From Rhodospirillaceae bacterium (GTDB taxonomy: Bacteria > Pseudomonadota > Alphaproteobacteria > Thalassobaculales > Thalassobaculaceae), in assembly GCA_002722775.1 (NCBI GenBank), contig PBMU01000012.1, positions 1 through 37,779 on the forward strand: a stretch of DNA of 37,779 bases, in the 5' to 3' direction. The translations under genes were made by a program, and so were the position numbers. The notes under the pieces were generated by a model. It did no database searches, had not been told where the DNA came from, and worked only from the letters and a program-made list of their open reading frames with translations. The stretch's first letter is position 1. Each line of letters begins with the position of its first letter. Positions 1-6,284 of the stretch are shown here, piece by piece.

Positions 1-130
1 GAGGAGGACCGGAGGAGGACCGGAGGAGGACCGGAGGAGGACCGGAGGAGGACCGGAGGAGGACCGGAGGAGGACCGGAGGAGGACCGGAGAGGACATGG
101 AAGGGACCGGAGAGGACATGGAAGGACATG
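1..130. repeat. Left-terminal GA-rich tandem repeat array
   Basis: Eight perfect head-to-tail copies of the 11-mer GAGGAGGACCG fill bases 1-88. Four decayed units follow (two GAGAGGACATG units alternating with GAAGGGACCG and GAAGGACATG) to base 130. The core GAGGACCG is shared with the 10-bp array at the other end of the window, but the period differs (11 against 10). T7 genomes carry short repeat arrays beside their terminal redundancy, so this may mark the packaging terminus; that link is inference. The contig probably stops here because the array defeated assembly. Confidence 0.95.
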
Positions 131-145
131 GCAACGTGTACATTG

Positions 146-178
146 AAAGCGCACCAAGGAATTCCCCTGGTGCGCTTT
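146..178 (-). terminator. Strong hairpin terminator after the left-arm operon
   Basis: A perfect 11-bp stem, AAAGCGCACCA pairing with TGGTGCGCTTT, encloses an 11-nt loop and lies 17 bases past the stop codon of the last leftward gene. Read on the minus strand, the 3' arm ends in CTTTC rather than a long T-run, so intrinsic termination may be incomplete. It could also stabilise the transcript's 3' end. Confidence 0.7.
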
Positions 179-195
179 GTGTTGGATGGCGTGCG

Positions 196-1083
196 TTAGT
201 GCATTCCGATTGCTATTGGAACTCCACGCATGGATTCCATGCCGCACGCATGGCGATTCTTTCCCTTTACCGTCAGACAATCGCCACAAGTACCGGAGCA
301 AACAAAAACACGTTTCCCGGCATTTGCCCTTACTTGCTTTGCGTAGTCCTTGAAACCGTCATTGCGGCGGGACTGGTAGGAATGATTCGCTAGGTGTTCC
401 CGGTCCACCTGGACTGCTACAAACTCCCCACGGGTTACAGGCAAACCGGACATTACAACGCGCATTGACTCCGGGTGACGCGAACCACCGGAGAGATTCA
501 AAAGGTAGTTGCTAGGCCAGGTGAAGCCTTCCAGGTGAAGCGAAAGAAACTCCACCCAGGATTTGCTATAGCCATAGACCGCAACGCTTGGCCTGGATCG
601 AATAAGATCCATCCACCATCGCAAATTCTCTTTGCTGTGAAAATCACCATCGACATACAGGCGCACCGTTTCGGTTTCGAGCTTGGCAAATTCTCGCGCA
701 ATCAATTCCCTTCCCGCCGCGTGACGCAACAGGAGCGAATTGGAGAGTTGCCTACCAAGGGCATTTGGATTGCGCCAGGATTTGAGAGAATAACACCATT
801 TCGAACACTCTCCCCGGCCCGGACAATCAAGAATCGCCATGCTAGAAAAGCTCCAGAATGGCAGCTTGGAATTCCCCTTGGCGAACACCTTAAAAGCGGG
901 TTTCTCCAATGGTTTCCCGGTTTCCAGGGTTTCCAACATTGCCAGGATCTTACGAAATACCCCCGGCCAACTTCCTACGCTTCCGCCCGGATTAGATTCA
1001 ATGATCCTCCGGGCGGTTTCCTTGCATTTAAACCACGCCAATTCTCTCCCCGCTTCCAGGGCAAGTTCCTTTGTGACTTTCAT
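196..1083 (-). CDS. Cys-rich GP88-like phage protein
   Basis: A 295-residue protein that I match from memory to the phage 'gene product 88' family, which has no established function. Supporting features are the GNSKLPFWSFS segment at residues 70-80 followed by a cysteine cluster (C87, C93, C97, with CSKWCYSLK), the RLYVDGDFHS stretch at 141-150, the VAVYGYSKSW stretch at 167-176, and a C-terminal cluster C262, C266, C269, C280. The two Cys groups suggest a bound metal or Fe-S centre (inference). The ATG overlaps the stop of the upstream gene in an ATGA junction, so I prefer it to an upstream in-frame start that would add 35 residues. It is the last gene of the left-arm operon. Confidence 0.75.
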   Translation of the reverse strand: MKVTKELALEAGRELAWFKCKETARRIIESNPGGSVGSWPGVFRKILAMLETLETGKPLEKPAFKVFAKGNSKLPFWSFSSMAILDCPGRGECSKWCYSLKSWRNPNALGRQLSNSLLLRHAAGRELIAREFAKLETETVRLYVDGDFHSKENLRWWMDLIRSRPSVAVYGYSKSWVEFLSLHLEGFTWPSNYLLNLSGGSRHPESMRVVMSGLPVTRGEFVAVQVDREHLANHSYQSRRNDGFKDYAKQVRANAGKRVFVCSGTCGDCLTVKGKNRHACGMESMRGVPIAIGMH

Positions 1084-1262
1084 ACCTTGGTTTCCCTTTC
1101 CACGTTCATTCTTTCGCACTCCTCTTGTACGATTGGGTGCCATACGCTCGAAATGGGTGACATAGGCTTGTAATTTTCCCGCGCCCACTGGCGAAAAGGC
1201 TTTTCCTCCTCTTTTGAGAGTTCTCGAAACAGTGTTGGTTTCATTTTTTTGGTTTCGATCAT
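1080..1262 (-). CDS. Small conserved phage protein (WAREN/WHP motif)
   Basis: Sixty residues, with FRQWARENYKP near residues 25-35 followed by a WHPIVQEEC segment. I recall this pattern from small uncharacterised phage proteins; no function is known to me. The chosen ATG overlaps the upstream stop by one base (TAATG), which fits the tightly packed operon. A GTG seven codons upstream and an internal ATG are alternatives. It is followed by an ATGA overlap into the Cys-rich protein, so translation of the two is probably coupled. Confidence 0.6.
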   Translation of the reverse strand: MIETKKMKPTLFRELSKEEEKPFRQWARENYKPMSPISSVWHPIVQEECERMNVERETKV

Positions 1263-1486
1263 TACAGGCTTAAAATTGCCCACTCCGCCCCCTGGACTGC
1301 AGACTCCCCGCAGCTTTCACAAGTATACCCGCGTGCATCGGGTTCCACTCCACTCTGTACGTTCCCGCAAGTCATACATATCCCATCATCCGTTCCACCA
1401 AAAAGAGAATCCTTGGCAAGTTGAAAAATGGTTTCCCGGATTCTTTCCCTGGTCTCTCTCCGCTTGTTCTTTGTGTTTTCGCTCAT
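1262..1486 (-). CDS. Small zinc-ribbon protein
   Basis: Seventy-four residues: a charged, Arg/Lys-rich helical N-terminus (residues 5-30) and then two CxxC knuckles, C37/C40 and C56/C59, in the spacing of a zinc ribbon. Such small ribbons often bind nucleic acid or adapt another protein, but the target here is unknown. The start used gives MSENTKNKRR; the frame is open for 40 further codons upstream, but these would run across the upstream gene. It sits in the leftward left-arm operon, 13 bases after the membrane protein gene. Confidence 0.6.
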   Translation of the reverse strand: MSENTKNKRRETRERIRETIFQLAKDSLFGGTDDGICMTCGNVQSGVEPDARGYTCESCGESAVQGAEWAILSL

Positions 1487-1499
1487 CTTGTTTTTTTCG

Positions 1500-1739
1500 T
1501 TATCGGTTGTCGTTGTTGTTGTTCTTTCTTGCGAAATTATCCAAAGAAGCTTCAAAAGCTCTTTGCCTTTCCGCTTCTTTTCTCTCGTCAAAAATCCGTT
1601 CCACATCTTCCCATCGTTCCGTTGCGTCTATGTGGTCGTGAATCATCCAGGCACCAAAAAAGACGACCATAAACGCAACAAGCGCAACGGTTAGCCTTTC
1701 CCCTATTCTTCCGATTAGTTCGAATGTTTCGTGTTTCAT
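1500..1739 (-). CDS. Small single-pass membrane protein, unknown function
   Basis: Seventy-nine residues with one hydrophobic segment at about residues 16-33 (LTVALVAFMVVFFGAWMI). A highly charged, probably coiled-coil tail follows (ERWEDVERIFDERKEAERQR), ending in an Asn-rich tip. No family is recognised. The topology resembles small phage membrane effectors or inner-membrane spanin subunits, but no lipoprotein partner is visible beside it. The start was placed at the ATG giving MKHETFEL because longer versions add low-complexity His/Thr residues. Confidence 0.55.
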   Translation of the reverse strand: MKHETFELIGRIGERLTVALVAFMVVFFGAWMIHDHIDATERWEDVERIFDERKEAERQRAFEASLDNFARKNNNNDNR

Positions 1740-1762
1740 CGTTTCTTTGTGGTGGTGGTTAA

Positions 1763-2074
1763 TTAGTCCAGGTTGAGAAGAGAACGGAAACACTCCTTCA
1801 TATCCCGTTGCGCTTTTCTCTTTTCCTCAAGTTCCCTCACAAGCGCAACGGAAGCCATGTAAAGCAATTGGTGTTTTTGTTCGCTCCTCCAATGCGCGAA
1901 TAGATCGCTAAGCAAGGAAGCAGGATAATTTGCAGCGTAATCCCTAGAACGGAAAAGTTTCTCAAGAACACTAAAGGAGAGTTCCATTGAGTGGTCTTTT
2001 GTTAGCCTTTCAATGCAATCGGAGGTAATGCGTTTCAGGTCTGCTTGGCTGGTTTGATACTTGGTTTTGCTCAT
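1763..2074 (-). CDS. Hypothetical helical protein
   Basis: 103 residues, strongly helical in composition, with a charged C-terminal half (VRELEEKRKAQRDMKECFRSLL). No family is recognised. The start ATG lies directly below an upstream block that is nearly copied before the first gene of the right-end operon and partly copied before the neighbouring winged-helix gene. This gene is therefore probably transcribed from its own early-type promoter. Confidence 0.55.
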   Translation of the reverse strand: MSKTKYQTSQADLKRITSDCIERLTKDHSMELSFSVLEKLFRSRDYAANYPASLLSDLFAHWRSEQKHQLLYMASVALVRELEEKRKAQRDMKECFRSLLNLD

Positions 2075-2140
2075 AGCGTGACAAGTAATAATTGACGTAG
2101 GAAGAGAACACAAGGGAAAAGGGAATGTTTTTTCTTTCCC
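2075..2140 (-). promoter_or_regulatory. Conserved promoter/leader block, copy 1
   Basis: Immediately upstream of the start codon, 18 of 22 bases match the equivalent position before the gene starting at 37524 (shared core GCGTGACAA and ATTGAC on the plus strand). Further upstream, bases 2104-2133 match 27 of 30 positions of bases 2439-2468 before the winged-helix gene. The arrangement looks like a promoter plus 5' leader read leftwards. Whether host or phage polymerase uses it cannot be told. Confidence 0.5.
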
Positions 2141-2168
2141 CCTTGGTGGTGGTGGTGTTGGGAGAGGT

Positions 2169-2414
2169 CTAGCCTACGTGCTTTTGGATGAGTTCCAGAC
2201 CCTTTCTGGTGATTTGGTATTTGGTGGCCCCGGAGGGATATCGGCCAATGTTCTCGATCAGTCCCGAACGGAGGAGGGATGACGTGCGGCCTGGGCCGCG
2301 CCGATTGTCGCCATGCAGATCGAAGGACTCAAACTCGCCACGGTGTAGGCCCCGCTTAAGGCAAGTGATCTTCCATGTGGGAGGCGCTGTGTTGTTGGTG
2401 TTGGTGTTAGCCAT
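2169..2414 (-). CDS. Small winged-helix-like protein, possible regulator
   Basis: Eighty-one residues. After a Thr/Asn-rich N-terminus there is a segment reading RTSSLLRSGLIENIGRYPSG followed by KYQITRKGLELIQ. This has the helix, turn and wing pattern of marR/ArsR-like winged-helix DNA-binding domains, where a '...Y.IT.KG..L' strand ends the wing. It is the first gene of the leftward left-arm operon and lies beside the large non-coding region and the divergent plus-strand genes, the usual place for a transcriptional switch. Target and role are inference. Confidence 0.55.
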   Translation of the reverse strand: MANTNTNNTAPPTWKITCLKRGLHRGEFESFDLHGDNRRGPGRTSSLLRSGLIENIGRYPSGATKYQITRKGLELIQKHVG

Positions 2415-2470
2415 GTCTGCAAATTATAGACAAATGGAGAGAACACAAGGTGAAAAGGAATGTTTTTTGC
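2415..2470 (-). promoter_or_regulatory. Conserved promoter/leader block, copy 2
   Basis: Read leftwards, the conserved A-rich block (27 of 30 bases shared with the element above the next gene) is followed by TATAAT 12 bases before the ATG. TATAAT is a perfect match to the bacterial -10 hexamer. No clear TTGACA lies 17 bases upstream; CACCTTG is the nearest candidate. A host-recognised promoter with a very short leader is likely but not proven. Confidence 0.5.
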
Positions 2471-2838
2471 GGACCCTGGCAAAACACTCAAAAACGAAAA
2501 AACGGGCGAATCCTCAGTAAACTAGTCAAGTTACTTAGGATTAGGGAAAAACAGGCAGCACCAGGGAACGAATACACTCTGAATGTTTTCTTTTCCCCAC
2601 CGTTGCAAGGCTCCCGGATTACCCCTAGGAAAAAAGGTGCAAGTGTTGGAAAAATAGCAGGGGTGGGGTAGCCTCATTACGGGACCGCAAGGGGGGAGTT
2701 TCCAGCCCCACATATACGTAATACCCCTTCACACTTTTTTAACTAAACTACCAGGGGTGGTGGTCTTTGTTGTTATCGGTTATTGGTCAGGTAAGGTGAT
2801 AATTAAAATCACTTCAAACATGACCTAGTGCTTCCCCT

Positions 2839-2908
2839 CTTAAAGACACTTAAAGACTCTTTAAAGATACTTAAAGACGACTAATAACGACTAATAACGA
2901 CTAATAAC
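2839..2908. repeat. Two adjacent tandem repeats (CTTAAAGA-type and GACTAATAAC)
   Basis: Bases 2839-2878 hold four near-copies of CTTAAAGAC/CTTTAAAGA at about 10-bp spacing. They run straight into three perfect copies of the 10-mer GACTAATAAC (2879-2908). Repeats spaced one helical turn apart are typical of iterons or clustered regulator sites. No protein is known for this array. Confidence 0.85.
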
Positions 2909-2924
2909 AAGAATCACTAAAAGT
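2902..2924 (+). promoter_or_regulatory. Candidate phage RNA polymerase promoter (T3/T7-like)
   Basis: TAATAACAAG followed by AATCACTAAAAG resembles the T3 class of promoters (core CTCACTAAAGGG) and begins in the last copy of the 10-bp repeat. It points towards the only plus-strand genes, about 165 bases downstream. The match is by eye, and the specificity of this phage's polymerase is unknown. Confidence 0.3.
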
Positions 2925-3086
2925 GTGTTATTACCAGACTAGGTCTTTCTATGTCTTTTAAAGTCACCCCTATCCCCCCTATAGTCCCCCCTTTCCCCCT
3001 TTTTCTTTCTTCTCCTATGACGACTTTATGGATGCCTAGCAGTTGTGTTCCCTTTTTCTTTGGGGGATAATCCCTGTAGATTCGTT

Positions 3087-3395
3087 ATGGCTGAGCAAGC
3101 AAAGACAGAGAAGATTGGGTTACTTTTGGGGTTGGCAGCACAGGCAGCCGGGATTGTCTGGTGGGCATCGAGTCTTAATTCCCAGGTTTCTCATAACGAC
3201 TTCCAGATCCAGATGATGGGGCGCGATGTGGAGAAAAACTCTAAATTTGTAGAACTTTGGCCTGCCGGAAAGTGGGGAAGTGGATCTCTTCCAGACGATG
3301 TGCGCCAGAATTTGAAGCTCGAAGCACTGGAAAAACAGGTCGAGAAGCTGACCGAGGATCTTTACAAGAGCAAGATTGCGAACGGACATGACTGA
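3087..3395 (+). CDS. Small membrane protein with coiled-coil tail (plus-strand cassette, gene 1)
   Basis: 102 residues. A hydrophobic helix (GLLLGLAAQAAGIVWWASSL, about residues 10-29) is followed by a linker containing FVELWPAGKWGSGSLPDD and a predicted coiled coil (LEALEKQVEKLTEDLYK). This N-in, coiled-coil-out layout fits an inner-membrane spanin or holin accessory protein; the identity is inference. The ATG was chosen over an upstream GTG that would add 14 unlikely residues. Its stop overlaps the next start by 8 bases. These are the only rightward genes in the window. Confidence 0.6.
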   Translation: MAEQAKTEKIGLLLGLAAQAAGIVWWASSLNSQVSHNDFQIQMMGRDVEKNSKFVELWPAGKWGSGSLPDDVRQNLKLEALEKQVEKLTEDLYKSKIANGHD

Positions 3396-3564
3396 CAAGC
3401 AACTAGACAGAATGGACGCAATAATAGAAAGGATCGCATTTCTCGTCTCCTCCTTCATCGTCACGTTCTTTCTAGCCAATCTAGCGTTGATCCTTTACGA
3501 AGATTGGCGTTTTCATAAATCTCACGCCAAAGACAATGCCGCATCCAGAGAACAGTCTAATTGA
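3388..3564 (+). CDS. Small membrane protein (plus-strand cassette, gene 2)
   Basis: Fifty-eight residues with one strong transmembrane helix (IAFLVSSFIVTFFLANLALIL, about residues 16-36) and a charged C-terminus. No family is recognised. It overlaps the previous gene by 8 bases and the next by 29 bases, so the three are surely co-translated. A holin or anti-holin role is possible because the endolysin gene faces it across a short gap, but holin-like genes also exist elsewhere in this genome. Confidence 0.55.
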   Translation: MTDKQLDRMDAIIERIAFLVSSFIVTFFLANLALILYEDWRFHKSHAKDNAASREQSN

Positions 3565-3724
3565 TGTCAAAAGATACCTTCCTTGGATGAAGAGAGTGTG
3601 TGGTCAAAGGCTTGTTTTAGATCAGTTGGATGTTCTTGAGGAAAAGATCAGAAATGACCACAAAATTGATCTCAGTGAAGATATAGGTCAGATAAAGGAG
3701 GATATTGCTAGATTCAGCACATGA
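3536..3724 (+). CDS. Hypothetical soluble protein (plus-strand cassette, gene 3)
   Basis: Sixty-two residues, helical and acidic towards the end (LDVLEEKIRNDHKIDLSEDIGQIKEDIARF). There is no membrane segment and no recognised family. The start lies inside the preceding gene, the usual arrangement here. It is the last gene of the cassette and is followed by a hairpin-bearing gap facing the endolysin gene. Confidence 0.5.
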   Translation: MPHPENSLIDVKRYLPWMKRVCGQRLVLDQLDVLEEKIRNDHKIDLSEDIGQIKEDIARFST

Positions 3725-3730
3725 CGGGGG

Positions 3731-3780
3731 ATCGACACGTTACCCCGATGTGTCGAAGAAGTGGTGTTCAAATCGACACA
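3731..3780. repeat. Inverted repeat in the convergent intergenic gap
   Basis: TGTGTCGA (3749-3756) and TCGACACA (3773-3780) form a perfect 8-bp stem with a 16-nt loop. A third copy, ATCGACACG, lies at 3731-3739. The position between convergent transcription units suggests a bidirectional terminator, but neither strand has a T-run after the stem. A protein-binding site is equally possible. I see nothing else in the gap to 3886. Confidence 0.5.
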
Positions 3781-3886
3781 TAGCCTCATTGGGCCTAGGG
3801 ATGCCCTCTAAGAGGTCGAGGGGTCGTTTGGGTGTGGGGAGTCTCGGAAGAGGTTCAAAGGCCGTTAAGGGGCATTCTCGTCCCAT

Positions 3887-4606
3887 TTAGAGCACACTTT
3901 CAACGATTGCTTCAAAGTAGCACCTCACAAGGTCACTTTTGCCCCTTGTGGACTTAAAGATCTTCCAATCGGAGGTACTTGAGCCAAAGAACGGTTCCAG
4001 GAGAAGGCACACAGGAGCAAGTCTCCTCAAGAATAACGCCCCTCTTTGCCCACTTTTGATTGGTTTTGGTCCCCGTTCGACCAAGGTTGGAAAGAAATCG
4101 GTCATTTTTTGGGAAAAGTGTTGGGCAAATTGTGCTCCTTTTTGCGAAGAGTGCCAAAAAAGGAACTCGCTGCCCTTTGCTTTTGGGTTTCCTGCGGAAT
4201 TAAAGTGCAACTCGACAACAAGTGCGACCGTTCCAAGTGAGTTTACCTTGTCTGAAAGCCACCGGATTGCCTGGGAATACGTCTTTCCTCCGTAGTTACT
4301 AAGTAAAACAGGCTTAACCAGTTCACTTTCCTCCAGTAATTCGCACAGTTGAGTGGCGATCTGGAGGTTATATCGGTGCTCATTTGTGCTTCCGTCCCAA
4401 GTTGTTGCACCAGAGTCCCCCTTTCGACTGTGACCCACAGCAACCACTACGATGGGCCTATCGTCTTTTTCTTGTGTGGGTGGGGGATCTTTGCCCTCTG
4501 CCTTGTTCTTTAGTAGTTCAAGCGTAACGTCCCGGTGTTCGTGAAGTTCCGGGGAGTTCTTGTAAAGTTCGTTGATCTTGTCGAAGAGCAATCGGTAAAG
4601 TTTCAT
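3887..4606 (-). CDS. Endolysin, N-acetylmuramoyl-L-alanine amidase (Amidase_3 fold)
   Basis: 239 residues. After about 50 residues of helical N-terminus comes an Amidase_3 domain. Its expected zinc ligands are H59 (VVVAVGHSRKGD), E76 (NEHRYN) and H134 (VVELHFNSA), and the catalytic glutamate is E204 (LLLEPFFGSS). The enzyme cleaves the amide bond between N-acetylmuramate and L-alanine in peptidoglycan. It has no signal peptide, so it would need a holin to reach the wall. This differs from T7, whose lysozyme gp3.5 is an Amidase_2 protein in the early region. The ATG begins one base after the terminase stop, which supports this start over upstream ones inside the terminase gene. Confidence 0.85.
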   Translation of the reverse strand: MKLYRLLFDKINELYKNSPELHEHRDVTLELLKNKAEGKDPPPTQEKDDRPIVVVAVGHSRKGDSGATTWDGSTNEHRYNLQIATQLCELLEESELVKPVLLSNYGGKTYSQAIRWLSDKVNSLGTVALVVELHFNSAGNPKAKGSEFLFWHSSQKGAQFAQHFSQKMTDFFPTLVERGPKPIKSGQRGALFLRRLAPVCLLLEPFFGSSTSDWKIFKSTRGKSDLVRCYFEAIVESVL

Positions 4607-4607
4607 G

Positions 4608-6284
4608 TTATTTGAGCCAATTTGGAGACGATCTGCCCCCTTTGCGATTGTAGTAGGAATCGGCAAGTTTCCGCAACTCATCGTTGAGCATATCCTCTTT
4701 TCGTTCAGTGCGCTTTGTGTCTGCGTCTTGTGCCATCTGGTCAACCCAGTATTGAACTGCCATCGCAAGTGCGTCGAGTCTGTCATCGTGGGTCAGTGAT
4801 CCCTTTTGTCCCGTGATCCTGGAGAGTTGGTAGATTAACTGGTAGCGGAGTTGAGACTCCAGTGGGTATTTCTGGCACGATTCGTAGTCGAGCTTGATGA
4901 CCTTGGGGTCAATAACAAGCCTGTGTTGGTTGAGCACGGGTTCCATGACATCGATGATGCGCCGTTCCTTTTGGATGTTGTGACGGACTTCCTCCAGGGA
5001 GCAAGGGTGAACCTTTTCAAGATACGGCTTAAAGATCTCGGAGAACATCCCGTCACCAAAGTTGCTTTCTATGATGATAGCGTTGGTCTTGTGTTCGTGG
5101 GCTTTAAGGGCAAGCGTTTTGAGGGTGTGCTCGTTGTAGCCCCCTTGGGTTCCACCACAATCGACAACAAAAAGGAACCCGTTCAGCATCTTTACAACTG
5201 CCCACGATGTCTCGTCCTTTCCTCGTCCTGACGGGTCAATGGACATGACGCTTCCGGTGAACGGGATGTAGTCCCCCACGATCTTCATTGGTCGATAAAA
5301 GCGATCCCCGGTGAACCCTACGTTAGGCACGCTGTCGTCCCAGGTGTTCTCAGGCACTTGCGCCCACACCACCTTTTCCGGTGCCGTCTCGCCATCAATG
5401 TCCATGACAACAAGGTCGTTCACCTTCAGCGGGAACTTGTCCATGTCGGACAACTTGGGGTCCAGCATGAACTGCATGGCGAACCCGGAGCGTCCGTAGG
5501 AGACTTCACGTTCCGCAAGATCAATGTCACTGAAGCGTGTTGGCTCAGTTGCGTCCCCTACGTGCTTTTTGTCGGAGGTTACGCAAATATCGCTGACCTT
5601 GGATTTATAAACCTTTTCGTTTCGTTGCGGGGTGATCTTCTTTGCTGTCCAGATCTGAGAGGAGTATTCCCGTTCGACAAGTTTGTTGTAGATGCTGTCC
5701 TCGCACTGTGGGGTGCCAAGAAAGAGCACCTTGCAATCGTCGTCTGGTTTAAGGATCGCTTCAAACTCCTTTACCTGCTCGGAGAGTTTGTCCCGCATCC
5801 CCTGCGTTGCACTGTTGTTGGGGACTTCTACGTCATCAGCAACGATCAAGTCTGCACGGGAACCTGTGAGTTGGGAGGTGATCCCAAGGGACTTTACTGA
5901 GGGGGCGTGAGATGCCGTGGCGGGACCGACATCAAAGGAGATCTTACTGAAGCGTTGTTTGTCCTTTGGTTGAAGGTGCGCCAGGATCGGCATTTCGTGG
6001 ATCAGACGAAGCGTGAACGTGCTGAAGTCATCTGCCCGTGTCTTGGATGCGGAGACAACAAGGATGTTCTTCTGGGGGTCCAGATACAACTGATGAACGA
6101 CATAAGCTGAACAGATCCAGCTTTTGCCCACTCCCCGGAACCCTTGGATAACACCCCGCTTAGGACCGTTTTGCATCCACTCAGCGATCTCATACTGGAT
6201 CGGAGTGGGGTCTGGTAGCTTGAGGTGTTTCCAACAGACAAACAAAAAGTTCCGAAAGTCCGTTAGTTGTTCCTCTACGTTCAT
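4608..6284 (-). CDS. terL: Terminase large subunit (T7 gp19-like)
   Basis: 558 residues, close to T7 gp19 (586). The ATPase domain has a Walker A motif GFRGVGKSW at about residues 48-56 and a Walker B segment LIVADDVEV around D150/D151. The C-terminal RNase H-like nuclease shows SIDPSGRGKDETSW followed by FLFVVDCGG, and late acidic residues in LTHDDRLDALAMAV. It translocates DNA into the prohead through the portal and cuts the concatemer. Its ATG overlaps the small-subunit stop (ATGA), giving the standard packaging pair. Confidence 0.95.
   Translation of the reverse strand: MNVEEQLTDFRNFLFVCWKHLKLPDPTPIQYEIAEWMQNGPKRGVIQGFRGVGKSWICSAYVVHQLYLDPQKNILVVSASKTRADDFSTFTLRLIHEMPILAHLQPKDKQRFSKISFDVGPATASHAPSVKSLGITSQLTGSRADLIVADDVEVPNNSATQGMRDKLSEQVKEFEAILKPDDDCKVLFLGTPQCEDSIYNKLVEREYSSQIWTAKKITPQRNEKVYKSKVSDICVTSDKKHVGDATEPTRFSDIDLAEREVSYGRSGFAMQFMLDPKLSDMDKFPLKVNDLVVMDIDGETAPEKVVWAQVPENTWDDSVPNVGFTGDRFYRPMKIVGDYIPFTGSVMSIDPSGRGKDETSWAVVKMLNGFLFVVDCGGTQGGYNEHTLKTLALKAHEHKTNAIIIESNFGDGMFSEIFKPYLEKVHPCSLEEVRHNIQKERRIIDVMEPVLNQHRLVIDPKVIKLDYESCQKYPLESQLRYQLIYQLSRITGQKGSLTHDDRLDALAMAVQYWVDQMAQDADTKRTERKEDMLNDELRKLADSYYNRKGGRSSPNWLK

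Larger units (their letters stand above)
2471..3086. other. Large non-coding region between divergent left-arm genes
   Basis: No credible gene. The stretch contains a third partial copy of the A-rich upstream block (2577-2600), C-rich and T-rich pyrimidine tracts on the plus strand (2965-3012), several copies of ACCCCT/AGGGGT, and the tandem repeats listed separately. It separates the leftward winged-helix operon from the rightward small genes. It probably holds promoters for both and possibly a replication or control region. Confidence 0.6.

Noticed and set aside
475-1173. Long plus-strand open frame of 232 codons opposite the Cys-rich gene
   Set aside because: It is antisense to a gene with recognisable motifs, its composition is unlike the other proteins, and no start signal or operon context supports it.
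1960-1985. Second T3-like promoter string (AACACTAAAGGAGAG, plus strand)
   Set aside because: It lies inside a coding gene, antisense to it, with no plus-strand gene downstream for over 1 kb.
3755-3790. Possible tRNA 3'-end (attP core) around GTTCAAATC in the convergent gap
   Set aside because: The T-stem has a mismatch and a wobble, and the site is about 30 kb from the integrase; kept only as a note.
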